Source: Rhineura floridana (taxonomy: Eukaryota > Chordata > Lepidosauria > Squamata > Rhineuridae). Taken from it: a stretch of DNA of 64,000 bases. The position numbers were made by a program, and so were the translations under genes. Of this stretch, positions 22,515 through 34,951 are shown piece after piece. The notes beneath the pieces are model-generated. The model saw nothing but the letters and a program-made list of their open reading frames with translations, did not search any database and had not been told where the DNA came from. The DNA lies in assembly GCF_030035675.1 (NCBI RefSeq), contig NC_084482.1, positions 226,033,943-226,097,942 of the forward strand. The letters run 5' to 3'. Each line of letters starts with the position of its first letter. Position 1 is the first letter of the stretch.

Positions 22515-25500
22515 ATACTATTGCATGAGGGGGTGGCTTCCTGGGTTGCCAGTTCCATATTCAAGAGGACTCTACTTCCTCAGGGTGAAAGGGATTATAG
22601 TTACAGTTCCATGTGAATTATTCAAGAAATTATTAGAGCTTAAGAAGTGTCTCCTGCCTTGTTAAACCACTTGGGCCACACAATGGCTTCTGGGTTAATG
22701 GAGAACTTTATGCCAGCTGACGCTCCTCTCTCTATACTCCCCACTTTCACTCTGACCCGAGACTCATTGGGAAACATCACCCAGTTCTCGATATCGTAGG
22801 TGGCTGGCAGCTTCCCCTTCTCATCCAAATGCAGCCCACCCATGGAAGTGTTCAGAAACCGGATTTCTCTCAGGAAATGGTGAAGCTGGAATGACAGGGG
22901 GGAACATCAGCATGAAGACACAATAGGAAACTGTGTTGGATATCTCAGCCCTGCTCACTCTGCGCTCTCCTGAATTGGGGCCGGCGCACTTCTCTTCTAG
23001 ACTATAAGCGCTCTTCAGAGTCTCTATTTCAGTGATTAAGACATTTCTAGACCACCTTTCATATAAAGTAACAAGGCGGTTTCCAGAATAGGCTCAATAC
23101 AAAAGGCAATAAAATACTTTTTTTAAAAAGTCACAAATACCACAGATAATTACATTTCTTGTTGGGACAGCATTAAAAGCTAGTGCTCGAGGATTCCCAT
23201 GTGAATAGGCATGTTATAAGCAGATGGTGGAACAGCATTTCCCCAGGTATCTGTTGTATCTATAGGGAAGGTTATTCCATAGGATGGGGGTCATTGCAGA
23301 GCGGGCCCTTCACAGGCAGACAGTCAGGATCAGCATATCAGAGTGATGTGCACCTATGCAGAGTAGCTCCTCTACCTCATGTAGATGTCTGAAGGGAGGG
23401 AGAGCTTTCACATGCAGGTTTCCCTGTGACCCAAAACCTGAATCACTCAGGGTTCCAGATTGTGTGGAACTCTGCACATGCGAAGGCTCTTATCTTCAGG
23501 CTGCAACAGTTTTCAGTACCATTTACACCACCCCAGAAAAGAGGACACTGTTTGGCACATGCTAATTTATGGGTATAGATGCAACTTTAGAAACAGGTAC
23601 TATAGAATCATACAATCATAGAATGATAGAGTTGGAAGGGGCCTTGTAGGCCATCGAGTCCAACCCCCTGCTCACAGCAGGAAATCCACAGCTAGAGCAT
23701 CTCCCGCAGATAGCTGTCCAGCCTCTGCTTGAAGACACCCAGCGAAGGGGATCCCACCACCTCCCTAGGCAGTCGGTTCCATTGCCGAACTGCCCTTACT
23801 GTCAAGAAGTTCCTTCTAATGTCCAACCTGAATCTACGCTCCTGCAACTTAAAAACATTAGACCTAGTCCTACCCTCTGGGGCAGCAGTGAACAAATCTG
23901 TACCCTCCTTTATGTGACAGCCCTTCAGGTACTTAAAGAGTGCAATCATGTCACCCCTCAGCCTTCTCTTCACCAGACTGAACATGCCAAGTTCCTTCAA
24001 CCTTTCCTCACAAGACTTCTTCTCCATACCGGCTATCATCCTCATCGCCCTCTTCTGAACCCACTCCAACTTGTCTATATCTTTCTTAAAATGAGGTGCC
24101 CAGAACTGAACGCAGTATTCCAGATGAGGCCTGACTAATGCAGAATATAGTGGGACTATTACTTCCCTCGACCTGGAAACTATAGCTCTGTTTATGCATC
24201 CCAAAACCGCTTTTGCCTTTTTTGCCGCAGCATCACATTGCTGGGTCATGTTCAACTTGCGATCCACTACAATTCCAAGGTCCTTCTCACACGCACTACT
24301 GCTAAGCCGGGTATTTTCCATCCTGTACCTGTGCAATTAGTTTTTGTGGCCTAAATGCAGAATCTTGCATTTGTCTTTATTGAATTTCATTTTATTAATT
24401 TCAGCCCAATTTTCTAGTCTATCCAGGTCCTGTATTTTAAATAAAAGATAGATCTTCTCTTGCACTCAGGTCCTGGTTGATGGGCAACTTCAAGGCCCAG
24501 CAGAGACACAGAGGGGAGATAATTAGATGGGAGGGGGGGTTCTGAATTAACCACATTGGGCAAAATAATTGCTCTCTACCAGGAGTCTTACCAATTGGAT
24601 TTGCCTTGGAAATTGGCAGTGTTGCCTCATTATGAAATTTGACTTTGCAGTTGGGACAACGGATAGCGGTTTGCAAATAGGGAAAGGAAATACCTGCCAT
24701 GGCTGTAGCCTTTGACGGTCCAACCTGTCTCCTCCCCTCCCCCTCAGCATCCACTTTGATCTGGGTGAATATGCAGCATTTAAGGCGTGTGCCACGGTCT
24801 GGACACTGAAGTAAGTGCGGTAGCTGTCCTGGGACAGGGCTCTCTCCAGCTCCTCTTGGGGCAGAGTTTCCAGGTTCTCCTCCTCTGTGCACCTTGCCCA
24901 ACCCTTTTCAGACAGTACATGCTTTAGATATGAACAACGAAATGCTTTCCACCAAAACTGTCGGAGAAGATAGGAATTTGGCCCATAATGGTCATGTTTG
25001 GTCCTTTTTTGGGTCTTCAGTATGAAGGTCAAAGAACCATGTATGTACTGGAATGTTTTAGGTGCAACAGACAAATTCCAGTTGATGTCATTGAAAGCTG
25101 TTGAGATCCAGACTTTTGCACCAATTTCTTTCTGAAGAAGTTCCTGTATGGCACTGATTTGAACCCATCCTAGGTAGGTATTTTGATAGTTGACACATAC
25201 ACTGACTTGTCTCCATTTGAGAGATGGTTCGATCAGGGGGAGTATGTAATATGAAGTCTGATGTATTCTTTCTAACAATGCAACACAAATCCCACTTCTT
25301 ATCATCAGAGGTGTCAAGGCACTCACAAACCTTTCTCCACTGTCATCATCTGGAATAAAGAGGATGATCCAGGTCCATCTGAAGTGCAGGAGCAGCTTGA
25401 CAATCCCCAGGCACTGTTCCTCCTCTTTGGGGACCATCCGGTAGACAAAAGAGAACTGGGTTTTATCCTCAAGAACCTGAGCAACAAAACTGATCTAGTG

Positions 25501-28500
25501 AGGAAAAGGAGATATTAGTGTTGGGTTTTGCTTTCAGGATGAGGAAAATATATTTATTAACCTAAAATAACTAATATCTAACAAAATTATCCTGGCTGTG
25601 GCTGATGGGAGTTTTAGTTTGAAACAGATGATGCCAAGCTGGTGAAGGTGGGCTTTTGAAAAAGTCTTACACCTTGTCTTATGCTGTAGCTCAGATCCTT
25701 AGTGCCCCCCCTTTTTACTTTCCTTGAAAAAAAAGGTGCATTTTATGCAGCTGAACGTCTGCACTGCCCTGTCATGCCCCCCCTTCATACCTGTGGGATT
25801 TTGTAGATGCCTGAGATGGCTGAAATCTCTTTTGAAATTACAGGATCAGTCCCTTCAAGAACAGCCAAGAGGCTGTTCCGTTTTCCACAACTATAGTTTG
25901 GAAGGCTGCTCTGCCCACCTGCAAGCAGGTTCAACATGGCATCGGAAGTCATCCTGGCATCGAAATAGTTCTCATAGAGGTTGTATCCCAATGAGATGTT
26001 AGGCAAGAGCCTGGGATCCCTGTTGATCTCCTGGATGGCGAACAAGTAGGACAAGATGTGCCAGTACAACCTATTTGTCACACTGCAACAAATGAATCAA
26101 AGTGTCAAACTACTATTCACCATTTAATGAAAACAAAAGGTCACATCATTTCTTTACTAAGGGCCGTTCTAGGCAATAAATATCTCATAAAAGCTGATCC
26201 CCAAATAATGACGATGGGTTGCACCTCACAAGGACAGGGAAGACTGTGTTTGGCCACAGCATGGAGAAATTCATCAGGAGGGCTTTAAAGTGAATCCTAA
26301 GGGGGAAGGAGTCATGAACTTGGTGGTAACGACTAACAAAGGTTTGTGCACAGTAACAGGAACTGAGAGAACGACTCTAATGGGGCCCACAAATAGTTTT
26401 CATAAAAATATAGGAAGGAAGCCAGGCCATAACTCACATGGTCTTCAATGTCTGTCCTGCACAGAAATGCAGAGGGATGAGATTGGTAGCCCCACCTAGA
26501 GTATGTGGATTAAATTAAATGGGGTAAGAAAACCACCAAACCATGGAGAAGATGAGGATAAAACTTTTGAAAAGTAATTGCCAATGTTTCAAGGAGGCAT
26601 GATGTAGTAGCAATGGGATACTTCAATTGCACTGATATCTTTTGGGAGACAAATTCTGCCAAAGACAACCCATCCAAGAAATTCCTGACTTATGTTGGAG
26701 ATAACCTTCTCCTACAGAAAGTGACCCACTCCAGGATGCACACCTTAACGTGGTGAGGGGTTTGAGAGTGTTGAAGAAGCTGAGAGCAATGTCATCAAGC
26801 AGCTGACGAAGAGTCTAGACTCGTAGCAGGGGCATCAAAGGTGGAATGGTCAAAGCTGAGACACGAGACTAATGCATCCAGACTCAGAGGAAGGCAGTGG
26901 TCAACCACCTCTGAATACTGATTACCATGAAAACCATATGAACAGAGTATCCAAAATGCAACACGAGATAGTGCTGGAAGATGAGACCTCCAGGTCAGAT
27001 GACACTCACCGAGCTACTGGGGAAGGACAAAGGACACGTACGAGTAGCGCTGTGACTAATGACGCAGCTGCGTCAAACCCGAAAGGAAGCCCAGAGGCTG
27101 ATGCGCACATATGTGTATGGAGAGTCCAGAGTTGTACAACGCGCACAATAGGAACATGGAATGTGAGAAGCATAAACCAGGGAAAGTTAGAAATTGTTAA
27201 GCAAGAAATGGAACGTATCAACATTACCATACTTGGTGTGAGTGAATGAAAATGGATGGGAATGGGACATTTTCAATCAGGCAACTACAAAATATTTTAT
27301 GCAGGTAATGTGAAATTAAGAAGAAGGGGTTGCTTTAATAGTGAGAAGTGATGTAGCAAAAGCAGTTAGGAGCTACAATGCAAGGTCTGAGCGAGTGATA
27401 CCAATGAAATTAAATGGGAAACCTATCAACATAACCATCATCCAAGTCTATGCTCCAACAGCAAATGCAGAAGAAGAGGAATTGGAGAGATTTTATGCAG
27501 AAGTACAGGAAGAAATTGATCACACACCAAAACGAGATGTGCTGATAATCATGGGGGATTGGAATGCAAAAGTAGGGAACAGACCAGAACTAGGAATTGT
27601 GGGGAAATGGGGCTTAGGAGACAGAAACGAAGCAGGAGAAAGACTTATTGAATTCTGTGAAGCCAATAATTTGTTTCTTGTGAACACATTTTTTGAACAA
27701 CCAAAAAGACGACTATACACGTGGACATCACCAAATGGTCAATATAGGAACCAAATTGATTATATCATTGGTAGCAGAAGATGGAGAAGTTCCATACTTT
27801 CTGCAAAAACAAGACCAGGAGCAGACTGCAGTACAGATCATGAACTGGTAGTATCGAAAATCAGAGTAAAGCTAAAGAAGACCAACAAAGCAATCATAAT
27901 GCCAAAATACAATTTAAATAACATCCCAGAAGCATATAAAGATCAAATAAGGAACCGGTTTGAGGCTTTAAGCTTAGTTGACAGAGAACAAGAAGAACTA
28001 TGGAGTGAAGTCAGAGACACTATCAGGGAAGAATGCAAAAAGACAATACCTCTAGTTAAAAAGAAAGACCACAATGGATGACTGAAGAAACTCTTCAAAT
28101 GGTTAAAGAGAGAAGGAAAGCAAAAGCAAAAGGAGATAGAAACAGGTCAGAACCCTAAATGCAACAATATAACCGACTAGTACGTAGAGACAAAGAAAAC
28201 TATTACAATAGTTACTGTGTAGAAATAGAAAAGGACAACAAAAAGGGTACAACAAGAGCCCTGTTCCAAAAGATTAGAGAAATGAAAGGGAAATTTAAAC
28301 CAAGAGTAGGGATGTTGAATAATCAACAGGGAAACACACTGACTGACAGAAATAAAATAAAATAAAAGGAAGATGGAAGCAATACACTGAAGAACACTAT
28401 AAAAGAGATGCAAGGATGACAGATTCATTCTGGAGGAACCAAATGATGAAGAACCTGAAGTGAAAGCTGCTCTTAAAATACTTGGAAGAAACAAATCACC

Positions 28501-29950
28501 AGGAAGAGATGGCATACCAGTAGAGTTGCTACAAGCTACTGAAACTGAATCTGTCCAAATTTTGACAAAAAGCTGTCAGCAAATATGGAAAACAACGGCC
28601 CACAGACTGGAAGCTTTCTATATATATCCCGAATGAATGAATGAATTGAATGAAAAATCAGCTCATTGGAATTGTGGTGTTGGAGGAGAGCTTTGCACAT
28701 ACTATGGACTGCAAAAAAGACAAATAATAGGGTGTTAGAACAAATTACGCCAGAACTATCACTAGAAGCTAAAATGATGAAACTGAGGTTATCATACTTC
28801 GGACACATCATGAGAAGACCTGATTCACTTAACTACACTTGCAACCTTTATATCTGGCCATCAGGCTGAGGACAGAGGAGGATGCCATGCACTGGCATTT
28901 GTGTTTAAACTATCAAGAAAGACCCGTTTTAGCTACAGACTGTTCTTTCAGTGGAAATGATGGTAGAATCCCCTAATTATCCCATCATATCTGATTCTGT
29001 CTGGAGTAGATGCTGCGTCAGTGTTCATGAAGTACTCAATCGTTCTTCAAAGGCAAAGAGGGGTCAAGTGGGGGGAGTGTTTTGTCAGAGATGCCCAGTA
29101 ATGGGGACTAGAAAACAGGGACTGTCCTGGTCATTTGGAGCAAATGGAGTGAGGTGAGGAAGCACCAAACACATTGGTACATCTTTACTTACAGATGAAG
29201 CTTATGAATACCTTTTCATCGACTTCCACTGATGAAGAAGTCCCCTGGGCTGTATTTTTTAATTTATTATTTTTTATTTAAAGCATATTCATAATGCTGT
29301 TTGGCCAAAAAAGCCTTCCAGACCAGCTTACAAATGTCATTGTTAAGGAGGTCCTTGGGCTTCTAATTTCAAAAGGCATAACACAAAAGGAAATGTGATT
29401 TGGAGGAAGGAGGAAAGGTTTAGTTTAGCGAAGAGGGATTTGGACATGAGCTGCTGCCCTAAGAAGAAAGCCTGTTCCCTCCTCCCTCTGATGCCACTCC
29501 TGGCATTCACTTGCCTGCAGGGGGCTGCGTGTCTTGTGTGCCACCCTTGCCTCTTGTCTGCAGGTGGGATAATTCACTGTTTCTATTGTGGCAAATTGTC
29601 AGGGATGAAGGGAGCCGTCGTCCAGCAACATCTGAAAGGCCAAAGGCTCCCCTGCCCTGGAACAGGGGCTGTTTCCCTGGGAAATAGAAAGTGAGGCATA
29701 ACGTCCATCAGCATATAATTACTTACGTAACAAAACTGGTGAAGGGGACCTGGGAAAAGTTGAATGGATGTTGTGCAAAATATTTCTTTGGAGTTGTGAT
29801 CCCGCTAATGAGGAAGTCTCCAGGCCGGTAGTAATTGAGTGCTTCCCTTGGTTCCGTCTTCAGACTCAATTGGCTTTTCACCTCCTGGTTCCCACAGACT
29901 CCATGGGGCGTCAGCTGCAGAAATAGCAGCAGAAGCAGCAGGGAGATCAT
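20804..29950 (-). CDS. Vomeronasal type-2 receptor (V2R), complete six-exon gene
   Basis: A family C GPCR of vomeronasal sensory neurons, expected to bind peptides or pheromones with its large extracellular domain and signal through Go. The exons (minus strand) are 29950-29727, 26082-25791, 25494-24694, 22885-22658, 22054-21928 and 21714-20804. Together they make 2583 bases, or 860 residues plus stop. All joins keep phase and no exon has an in-frame stop. Residues 1-20 are a signal peptide ([20 protein letters not shown]), exons 1-4 the Venus-flytrap ligand domain, exon 5 and the start of exon 6 the cysteine-rich linker, and the rest the seven-helix domain ending [15 protein letters not shown]. 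Exon 4 is exactly 228 bases, as is usual for V2Rs. Its donor is GC instead of GT. A BovB lies in intron 1 and a CR1 in intron 3. It probably works; expression cannot be seen. Confidence 0.93.
21800..21870 (-). mobile_element. L2 3' tail in V2R intron 5
   Basis: A (TTTA)n run followed by ttggatttatatcccaccct and tcccagcaggagccca is the reverse complement of the L2 3' end. Confidence 0.8.
21928..22054 (-). CDS. V2R exon 5, cysteine-rich linker
   Basis: 127 bases encode [31 protein letters not shown] and [10 protein letters not shown], the start of the NCD3G cysteine-rich domain that couples ligand domain to helices. The acceptor is tatggttag and the donor gtgggt. The raw minus-strand frame that is open across this region is not the coding one. 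Confidence 0.88.
22255..22420 (-). mobile_element. Probable L2/LINE 3' tail in V2R intron 4
   Basis: The sequence atatgccacctttcgatacg followed by an A-rich stretch with aacaatcctagaataacagt resembles a reverse-oriented LINE 3' untranslated region. It is degenerate. Confidence 0.45.
22465..22510. repeat. (ACT)n microsatellite
   Basis: About 15 uninterrupted ACT units lie in intron 4 of the V2R gene, preceded by broken units from 22420. Confidence 0.95.
22658..22885 (-). CDS. V2R exon 4 (GC donor)
   Basis: 228 bases encode [20 protein letters not shown] through [10 protein letters not shown], ending the ligand domain. The acceptor is gtcattccag. The intron that follows starts GCAGGA, so this is a GC-AG intron or a damaged donor. 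The length fits the family exactly. Confidence 0.9.
22886..23604. other. V2R intron 3, left part: no gene
   Basis: Intronic sequence. A weak LINE-tail-like stretch near 23035-23110 (ttctagaccacctttcatat) is all that is seen. Confidence 0.4.
23605..24440 (-). mobile_element. CR1 LINE in V2R intron 3
   Basis: An open minus-strand frame of 214 codons covers CR1 reverse transcriptase from [20 protein letters not shown] to [20 protein letters not shown]. The 3' terminal attctatgattgtat-type repeats are at the left end. Upstream coding sequence ([20 protein letters not shown]) extends to about 24440. It is 5'-truncated and relatively young. Confidence 0.93.
24694..25494 (-). CDS. V2R exon 3
   Basis: 801 bases (267 codons) encode the main part of the Venus-flytrap domain, from [20 protein letters not shown] to DRQRLQPWQ. 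Typical V2R stretches [18 protein letters not shown] and [15 protein letters not shown] are present. The acceptor is tcctcactag and the donor gtattt. Confidence 0.92.
25791..26082 (-). CDS. V2R exon 2
   Basis: 292 bases encode the ligand-domain segment with [33 protein letters not shown] and the closing GIYKIPQ. The acceptor is ttgttgcag and the donor is gtatga. The join to exon 1 gives a threonine codon split AC|T. Confidence 0.92.
26735..28835 (+). mobile_element. BovB (RTE) LINE in V2R intron 1, internally deleted
   Basis: The plus strand shows the BovB endonuclease: [70 protein letters not shown] and [11 protein letters not shown]. The main open frame is 27341-28081, with a frameshift from the N-terminal part. 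Downstream coding is broken. Most of the reverse transcriptase is missing at about 28610-28660, after which the C-terminal [20 protein letters not shown] region follows in a shifted frame. It is antisense to the V2R gene and cannot be active. Confidence 0.9.
28836..29726. other. V2R intron 1, right part: no gene
   Basis: No gene is seen. A LINE-tail-like stretch lies near 29260-29340, and a decayed repeat (gtccagcaacatctgaaagg) near 29620. Confidence 0.4.
29727..29950 (-). CDS. V2R exon 1
   Basis: It encodes the signal peptide and the start of the ligand domain ([20 protein letters not shown]). The chosen ATG at 29950 is followed at once by a leucine-rich signal sequence; an upstream in-frame ATG would prepend a non-signal stretch. 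The donor is gtaagt and the exon ends in phase 2. Confidence 0.9.
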
Positions 29951-30306
29951 TCTGGCTCTGCCTCCTGCACCTCTCTTGTGAGTGCAGCTTAATAAAAGAA
30001 GCCAACCCCCAGCCCTTTGCGAGACCAATGCTGCATTCGCTTTGCCGATGCGGGAGATGTTCAGCTCTGGCTTCAGAGCAATTAAACTCCCCCCACTCAG
30101 GCAACAGTGGCATAAATAACCTCATGCTGCCCTTGATTCTGATGTTTGGGCAACCTCCAGAAATATCTCTTGAGCTTCAGCAAGGGCAAACCACCATGAT
30201 TTTGATAATTATAAGGGGAAGAACGTTCATGCCTGCTACCTGCTCGAGTCTTTGCGTGGCTCGAGGGGCAGGTGCAGAGCTGGAGAAAAACAAGTTTGTG
30301 GGAAAG
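29951..30306 (-). promoter_or_regulatory. V2R 5' flank (probable promoter and 5' UTR)
   Basis: This is the sequence directly upstream of the V2R start codon. The part at 30126-30306 is related to 13696-13870 and 46374-46550. No certain TATA box or start site is picked; the assignment rests on position. Confidence 0.45.
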
Positions 30307-30499
30307 CACAGAGGCGGCTTCTGAGAGTGATATGAATCATTTTGGTGCTGGTGGTGGGGAGTTTCTCCTAAACTTTGCTGGCAAGAGCATTAGCAGGGCC
30401 CGGCGCCTGGGTCAGACGAAAGGCCTATCTACTCTCACATCCAGTTTCTTGCAATGGCCAGTCAGACCCTCTGGGAAGCTCACACACAAGGCATGAGGA

Positions 30500-30787
30500 C
30501 AATCGTCCTGTCCTGGTGTTGTTCCCCAGCAACTGGTATTCAGGGATCTGCAGCCTCTGACCCTTGCAGCCGTGCGATCCTCTTTTAAAAGCCAACTAGG
30601 TTGATAGCCATCACCATAACCTGAAGTCCTCAGATTGGCGACACACTCTGTGAAGAAGTCCTTCCTTTTGCCTGCCTAGAATCCCCCAACATTCCGCTTC
30701 ATCGGAAGACCCCTTTGTGTTCTGGTCTCACAAGAAAATCCTCTCCCTATCCATCATCTCCACACCATGCATGATTTTAGGCATCTA
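30500..30787 (-). mobile_element. CR1 LINE 3' end, degenerate
   Basis: Sequence such as ccccagcaactggtattcag, gaagaagtccttccttttgc and ccatgcatgattttaggcat follows the CR1 3' region seen at 8750-9115 with many changes. It is an old copy. Confidence 0.75.
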
Positions 30788-31439
30788 TTCACTCAATTTA
30801 CCTTGCTTCTGAGCCAGGGATTGCCAACCTTTGCAGGCCCATGGGCACATTTGGGTTCCTGAGCAAGTGCTCTGGGTGCCACCAATCCTGGCCACTCCTC
30901 TCTCCACTTCCGAGACCATCCCCACCCCAGAGACAAAAAAGAAGGGTCCTGGGTAAACATCTGAACCAGGAGAATTAATCTGAGCTGTGATACACACATA
31001 GAGCTGGAAGAGGAAGTGAGGAAGAGTGGCTACTCTCCCAACTTCCTCCTTCAGCTCCATGTGCTTTCCAAGGCTACCATCCTCAGCACTTCATGACGAT
31101 GGGGGCAGGGGGTGGCTTGCCTCAGAGCTGCCTCCACTCATGTTGTACCTAATGCTGCTGCCCGGGTCAGCATCAGGATGTGGGGGAGGAGACAGCTATC
31201 ACTGGAAAAATACTTTAGAAGGAAATGGGTATATTTAACTCTCTTAGAGATCCAAATATACCCAAACCATCAAAATGAGCCCACCAAACAAAAGCCATCC
31301 ATTAAAAATGCTTCCTAACTGGAAATGGGTTGCTGAAACACAGAGGGCTGTGGAGGAGGTCTAAATCTATGCAGTCTGGTGCCTGGGCTGTGTTTGAATA
31401 TTTTTGCCAAATAGCTCATGGAGGACGGCTGGCATGGAA
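30788..31439. other. Gene-free stretch
   Basis: No gene or clear repeat is recognised on either strand. Confidence 0.5.
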
Positions 31440-31660
31440 GAGTGACTTAGTGAGACAATGTGGTGTAGTGGTTAGAGTGTCATACAGGGGCACAAGAGGT
31501 CAGGCTTCAAAACTCCACTCATCCATGAAGCTCACTGGGTGACCTTGGGCCAGCTACCACCTCTCAGCCTAACCTACCTCATAAGGCTCTTGTGAGGATT
31601 GTACCATATATGCCACCATGAGCTCCTTGGGGAAACATTAGGATAAAATGTAATAACGAT
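31440..31660 (+). mobile_element. tRNA-derived SINE
   Basis: The A-box region gtggtgtagtggttagagtg and a worn B box (caggcttcaaaactcc) are followed by the body catgaagctcactgggtgac and ttgtgaggattgtaccatat. It lies about 210 bp left of the second duplication copy. Confidence 0.75.
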
Positions 31661-31872
31661 AACAATTGATAATAAAGAGGCAGAAGGACCATCCTTGATA
31701 GCTGGACTTCCTGAGGCAAAAAAAAATAAGCAACTGTGGACTGTGCCTTCCCTACAAGCAGAACTTGCCCAGGCCAGGATACTCGTCGCCTGAGCCACAA
31801 TTGACTTTCTGCTGGTGGCTGTTGTGCGGTACCAAGAGCAGTAAATTAAGTTGCCTTTTTCAACCTGGCACC

Positions 31873-32310
31873 TAGAATCATAGAATCATAGAGTTGGAAG
31901 GGGCCTTGTAGGCCATCGAGTCCAACCCCCTGCTCACAGCAGGAAATCCACAGCTAGAGCATCTCCTGCAGATAGCTGTCCAGCCTCTGCTTGAAGACAT
32001 CCAGCGAAGGAGATCCCACCACCTCCCTAGGCAGTCGGTTCCATTGCCGAACTGCCCTTACTGTCAAGAAGTTCCTTCTAATGTCCAATCTGAATCTACG
32101 CTCCTGCAACTTAAAACCATTAGACCTAGTCCTACCCTCTGGGGCAGCAGTGAACAAATCTGTACCCTCCTCTATGTGACAGCCCTTCAGGTACTTAAAG
32201 AGTGCAATCATGTCACCCCTCAGCCTTCTCTTCACCAGACTGAACATGCCAAGTTCCTTCAACCTTTCCTCATAAAACTTGTTCTCCATACTGGCTATCA
32301 TCCTCGTCGC
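31873..32310 (-). mobile_element. CR1 LINE 3' fragment (left end of duplication copy 2)
   Basis: It is homologous to 1-395 and additionally shows the CR1 3' terminus (agaatcatagaatcatagag). The minus strand encodes [20 protein letters not shown] and [20 protein letters not shown]. The true left end of copy 2 is at or left of 31916 and cannot be fixed because copy 1 begins outside the window. Confidence 0.9.
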
Positions 32311-32721
32311 CCTGCGGACAGCAATCCTGGCAGGGCCTACTGATGATGCCAGTCTCATTTCATTTTGAGCCGGCAGGAATTAGCCATTCTTTTAATTTCT
32401 CCTGAAGGCCACAAACCTAGCTTCATTGGCTGGGGCTGATGGGAGATGGAGTCCAAAACATCTGGAGCAAAGGCTGCCCCAGGACATTGTGGGAAACTAA
32501 AAGCATACTTAGATTCAGCCAGCCCAGGCGTCTTGGAGTGCTGCCTGCTTTCACAGTTGAGTTATCTCTCTCAGGCCCATTGACAGACAGTCCCCCACTC
32601 CAGACGACCGTTTCTCCAGGATGCCTCAGAAATCTGGAATCAACCTTGGCTGTAATTCTGCATTTCACTGAATAAGTGTGGGGGAAGGGACTTGTGGGCA
32701 ACGACACTAGTATGTTTGATG

Positions 32722-33585
32722 CTACATGTTGTGCACACTACAACTTCTTATTATTTGTTTGTTTGGATTGGTTGCTTGATTCCACCCTTTCTCCCAGTAG
32801 GAGGCCAGGGCGACAAACACTTGTGCTTCCACACTAAAGGTCTGTTCCCTATGTTGTGCAGAACGGACCTCCTGATAAGATGGTATCTGCAGGAGGCCCC
32901 CACCTGCAGAGCGCAGTGATCGACTGGGTGTATTAGGGGTAAGACGGTCTTTCAGGTATCCTGGTCCCGAGCTGTATAGGGCTTTGTACACCAAAACTAG
33001 AACCTTGAAGTTGGCTCCGTAGCAAATGGGCAGCCAGTGCAATTCTTTCAGCAGTGGGGTGACATGCTGGTGATACTCTGCCCCAGTGAGCAGTGTCGCC
33101 GCCTCATTTTGTACCAGCTGCAGTTTCTGGACCAACCTCAAGGGCAGCCCCACAAACAGCACATTACAGTAATCCAGCCTAGAGGTTACCAGTGCATGGA
33201 CAACAGTGGTCAGGCTACCCTGGTCCAGAAACAGCTGCAACTGTCTTACCAGCCGAAGCTGATAAAAGGCACTCCTAGCCACGGAGGTCACCTGGGCCTG
33301 TAGTGATGAAGATGGATCTAGGAGCACCCCCAGACTATGGACCTGCTCTTTCAGAGGGAGTACGACCCCATCCAAAGCAGGCAACTGACCAATTACTGAT
33401 GTACCAAGGTGCAAGACGGGCTCCACAATGTCAGAGAGGGCATTCGGGGGCAACCGTGTCAAAAGCCCGACGTGCCTCGCTGTTCCACAGAGCGACAAGG
33501 GTTCAACAGGGTCTCCTGCTCGATCTACTGGAAACTCCCTGAGGGCATTCAGGAATCCAGTGGATTCCATTAATCACTGGGGGTG
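32722..33585 (-). mobile_element. L2-type LINE, reverse transcriptase C-terminal part (copy 2)
   Basis: 282 open codons on the minus strand match the copy at 835-1665, with DYCNVLFVGLPLRLVQ and ELHWLPICYGANFKVLVLVY. The duplicate is as well preserved as the first. Confidence 0.88.
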
Positions 33586-34951
33586 GACCATGTTAATCTG
33601 TCCATCACTCCTACAGGGGAGGATCAGAGCCGTAAGTCTAAACTTTGGTCCAAATTAGTAAAACTACGACCCCTTCAAGCAGGTGAGTCCAAAACTGCCT
33701 CAGGGACTCATTGGCTTCCTGTTTTATAGCCAGAAAATTGCCCTGGTTAGGCGGCTTCTGTGACATTTGTCGAAGATGCCCCCAAAGCCTCTCCCTATCT
33801 GCCTGCAACTGGGTGCGGTTGGCCTGAGTCCAATTTTCCGTAGTCCAGCCCGCTGCCATTTGTGTCCTCTCGGACCAAGCTAGCCTCAATCCCCCTTCGG
33901 CTGCCCAAGCCACTTCCAGTGCCCACAATCTACTTTGTTTCTCTCCTGTCAACACTCTATTCACTAAATCCAACATTTTCCTCGGTTGTTCCCCAAAAAA
34001 GCCTGACAACAGGCTCCATTTCTTAAGATCCCATTCCAACCACATCTTGTGCTCAACCACAATCATGTGGCACAGGGTTCCTGCATTGTCCACACAAGGC
34101 TGGTCGCACAAAATCAGTGGGAATTCATAACTTGCTGCCTGTTTTTTCTGAAGTTCCTCTTTCTCTTTTTTCTTTCTAATTTTCTCTTTTTCTCGCAAGC
34201 GCATGACCACTCCTCCTGAGTCCCCCTCTGGTTCTCCATCTTCCCGTTCCTCCTCAGAGGTCGGGGGAGTCCCTTCTGCCCTCGCCTGAGGAATTTTGCC
34301 TCCGGGGTTGGGAACCAAAGGTGGGGCGGAAGCTATTAGGCTGTGACTCTGTATGCTCCTTCTTACTGAATCATCAGTGAAATAACTAGGGGGGGGTCCT
34401 CACTGGTCAAAGATCTAACAGCCATTATTCTTATTCGTTTCCATTTCTGTGCTCCTGCCCGCCACAGGAACCGGAAATCCATTTGTCCTCGGTGGTTAAC
34501 CTCAATCTGCCCCCTTACTCCTCTCAAAGTGGCAGCTTCAAAGGAACCACCTCTTGGCCACCCTGCACCGGGGCCAACACTGCAGTGAAGCGTGTCCACC
34601 GTTCCACGCATAACTCAATCTTTTTCTTCTTCATGCCTCTCTGAACTGGCAATTTCCCATACTCCCTGTTTGTCCCATGGCATCTGGCAGGGGTTCCTCA
34701 ACTGCTGCTTATCCTGCAAGCTGGCAGCAAAGGTCTCTGTCCAGGGCAACCGAGAGAAATCTCTCGTGGCGCCTGTTGCCTGAATCAGAGAGGAGACGCT
34801 GCCAGCAAGAGGGGTGCACAGGAGATTCCGGACGAGCCCCCAAATTGTTAGGTCAAAACTTACTCACCTCACGTTCACCCCAGGAAGAGTGCGGAGTTGA
34901 GTCCCTTGAACCCACTGCCAGAGACCCAGGAAATAACTGACAACCTTTGAC

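Noticed and set aside
27341-28081. Host endonuclease/DNase-like gene inside the V2R intron
   Set aside because: The apurinic endonuclease-type motifs are those of BovB, and the frame is flanked by further broken BovB sequence.
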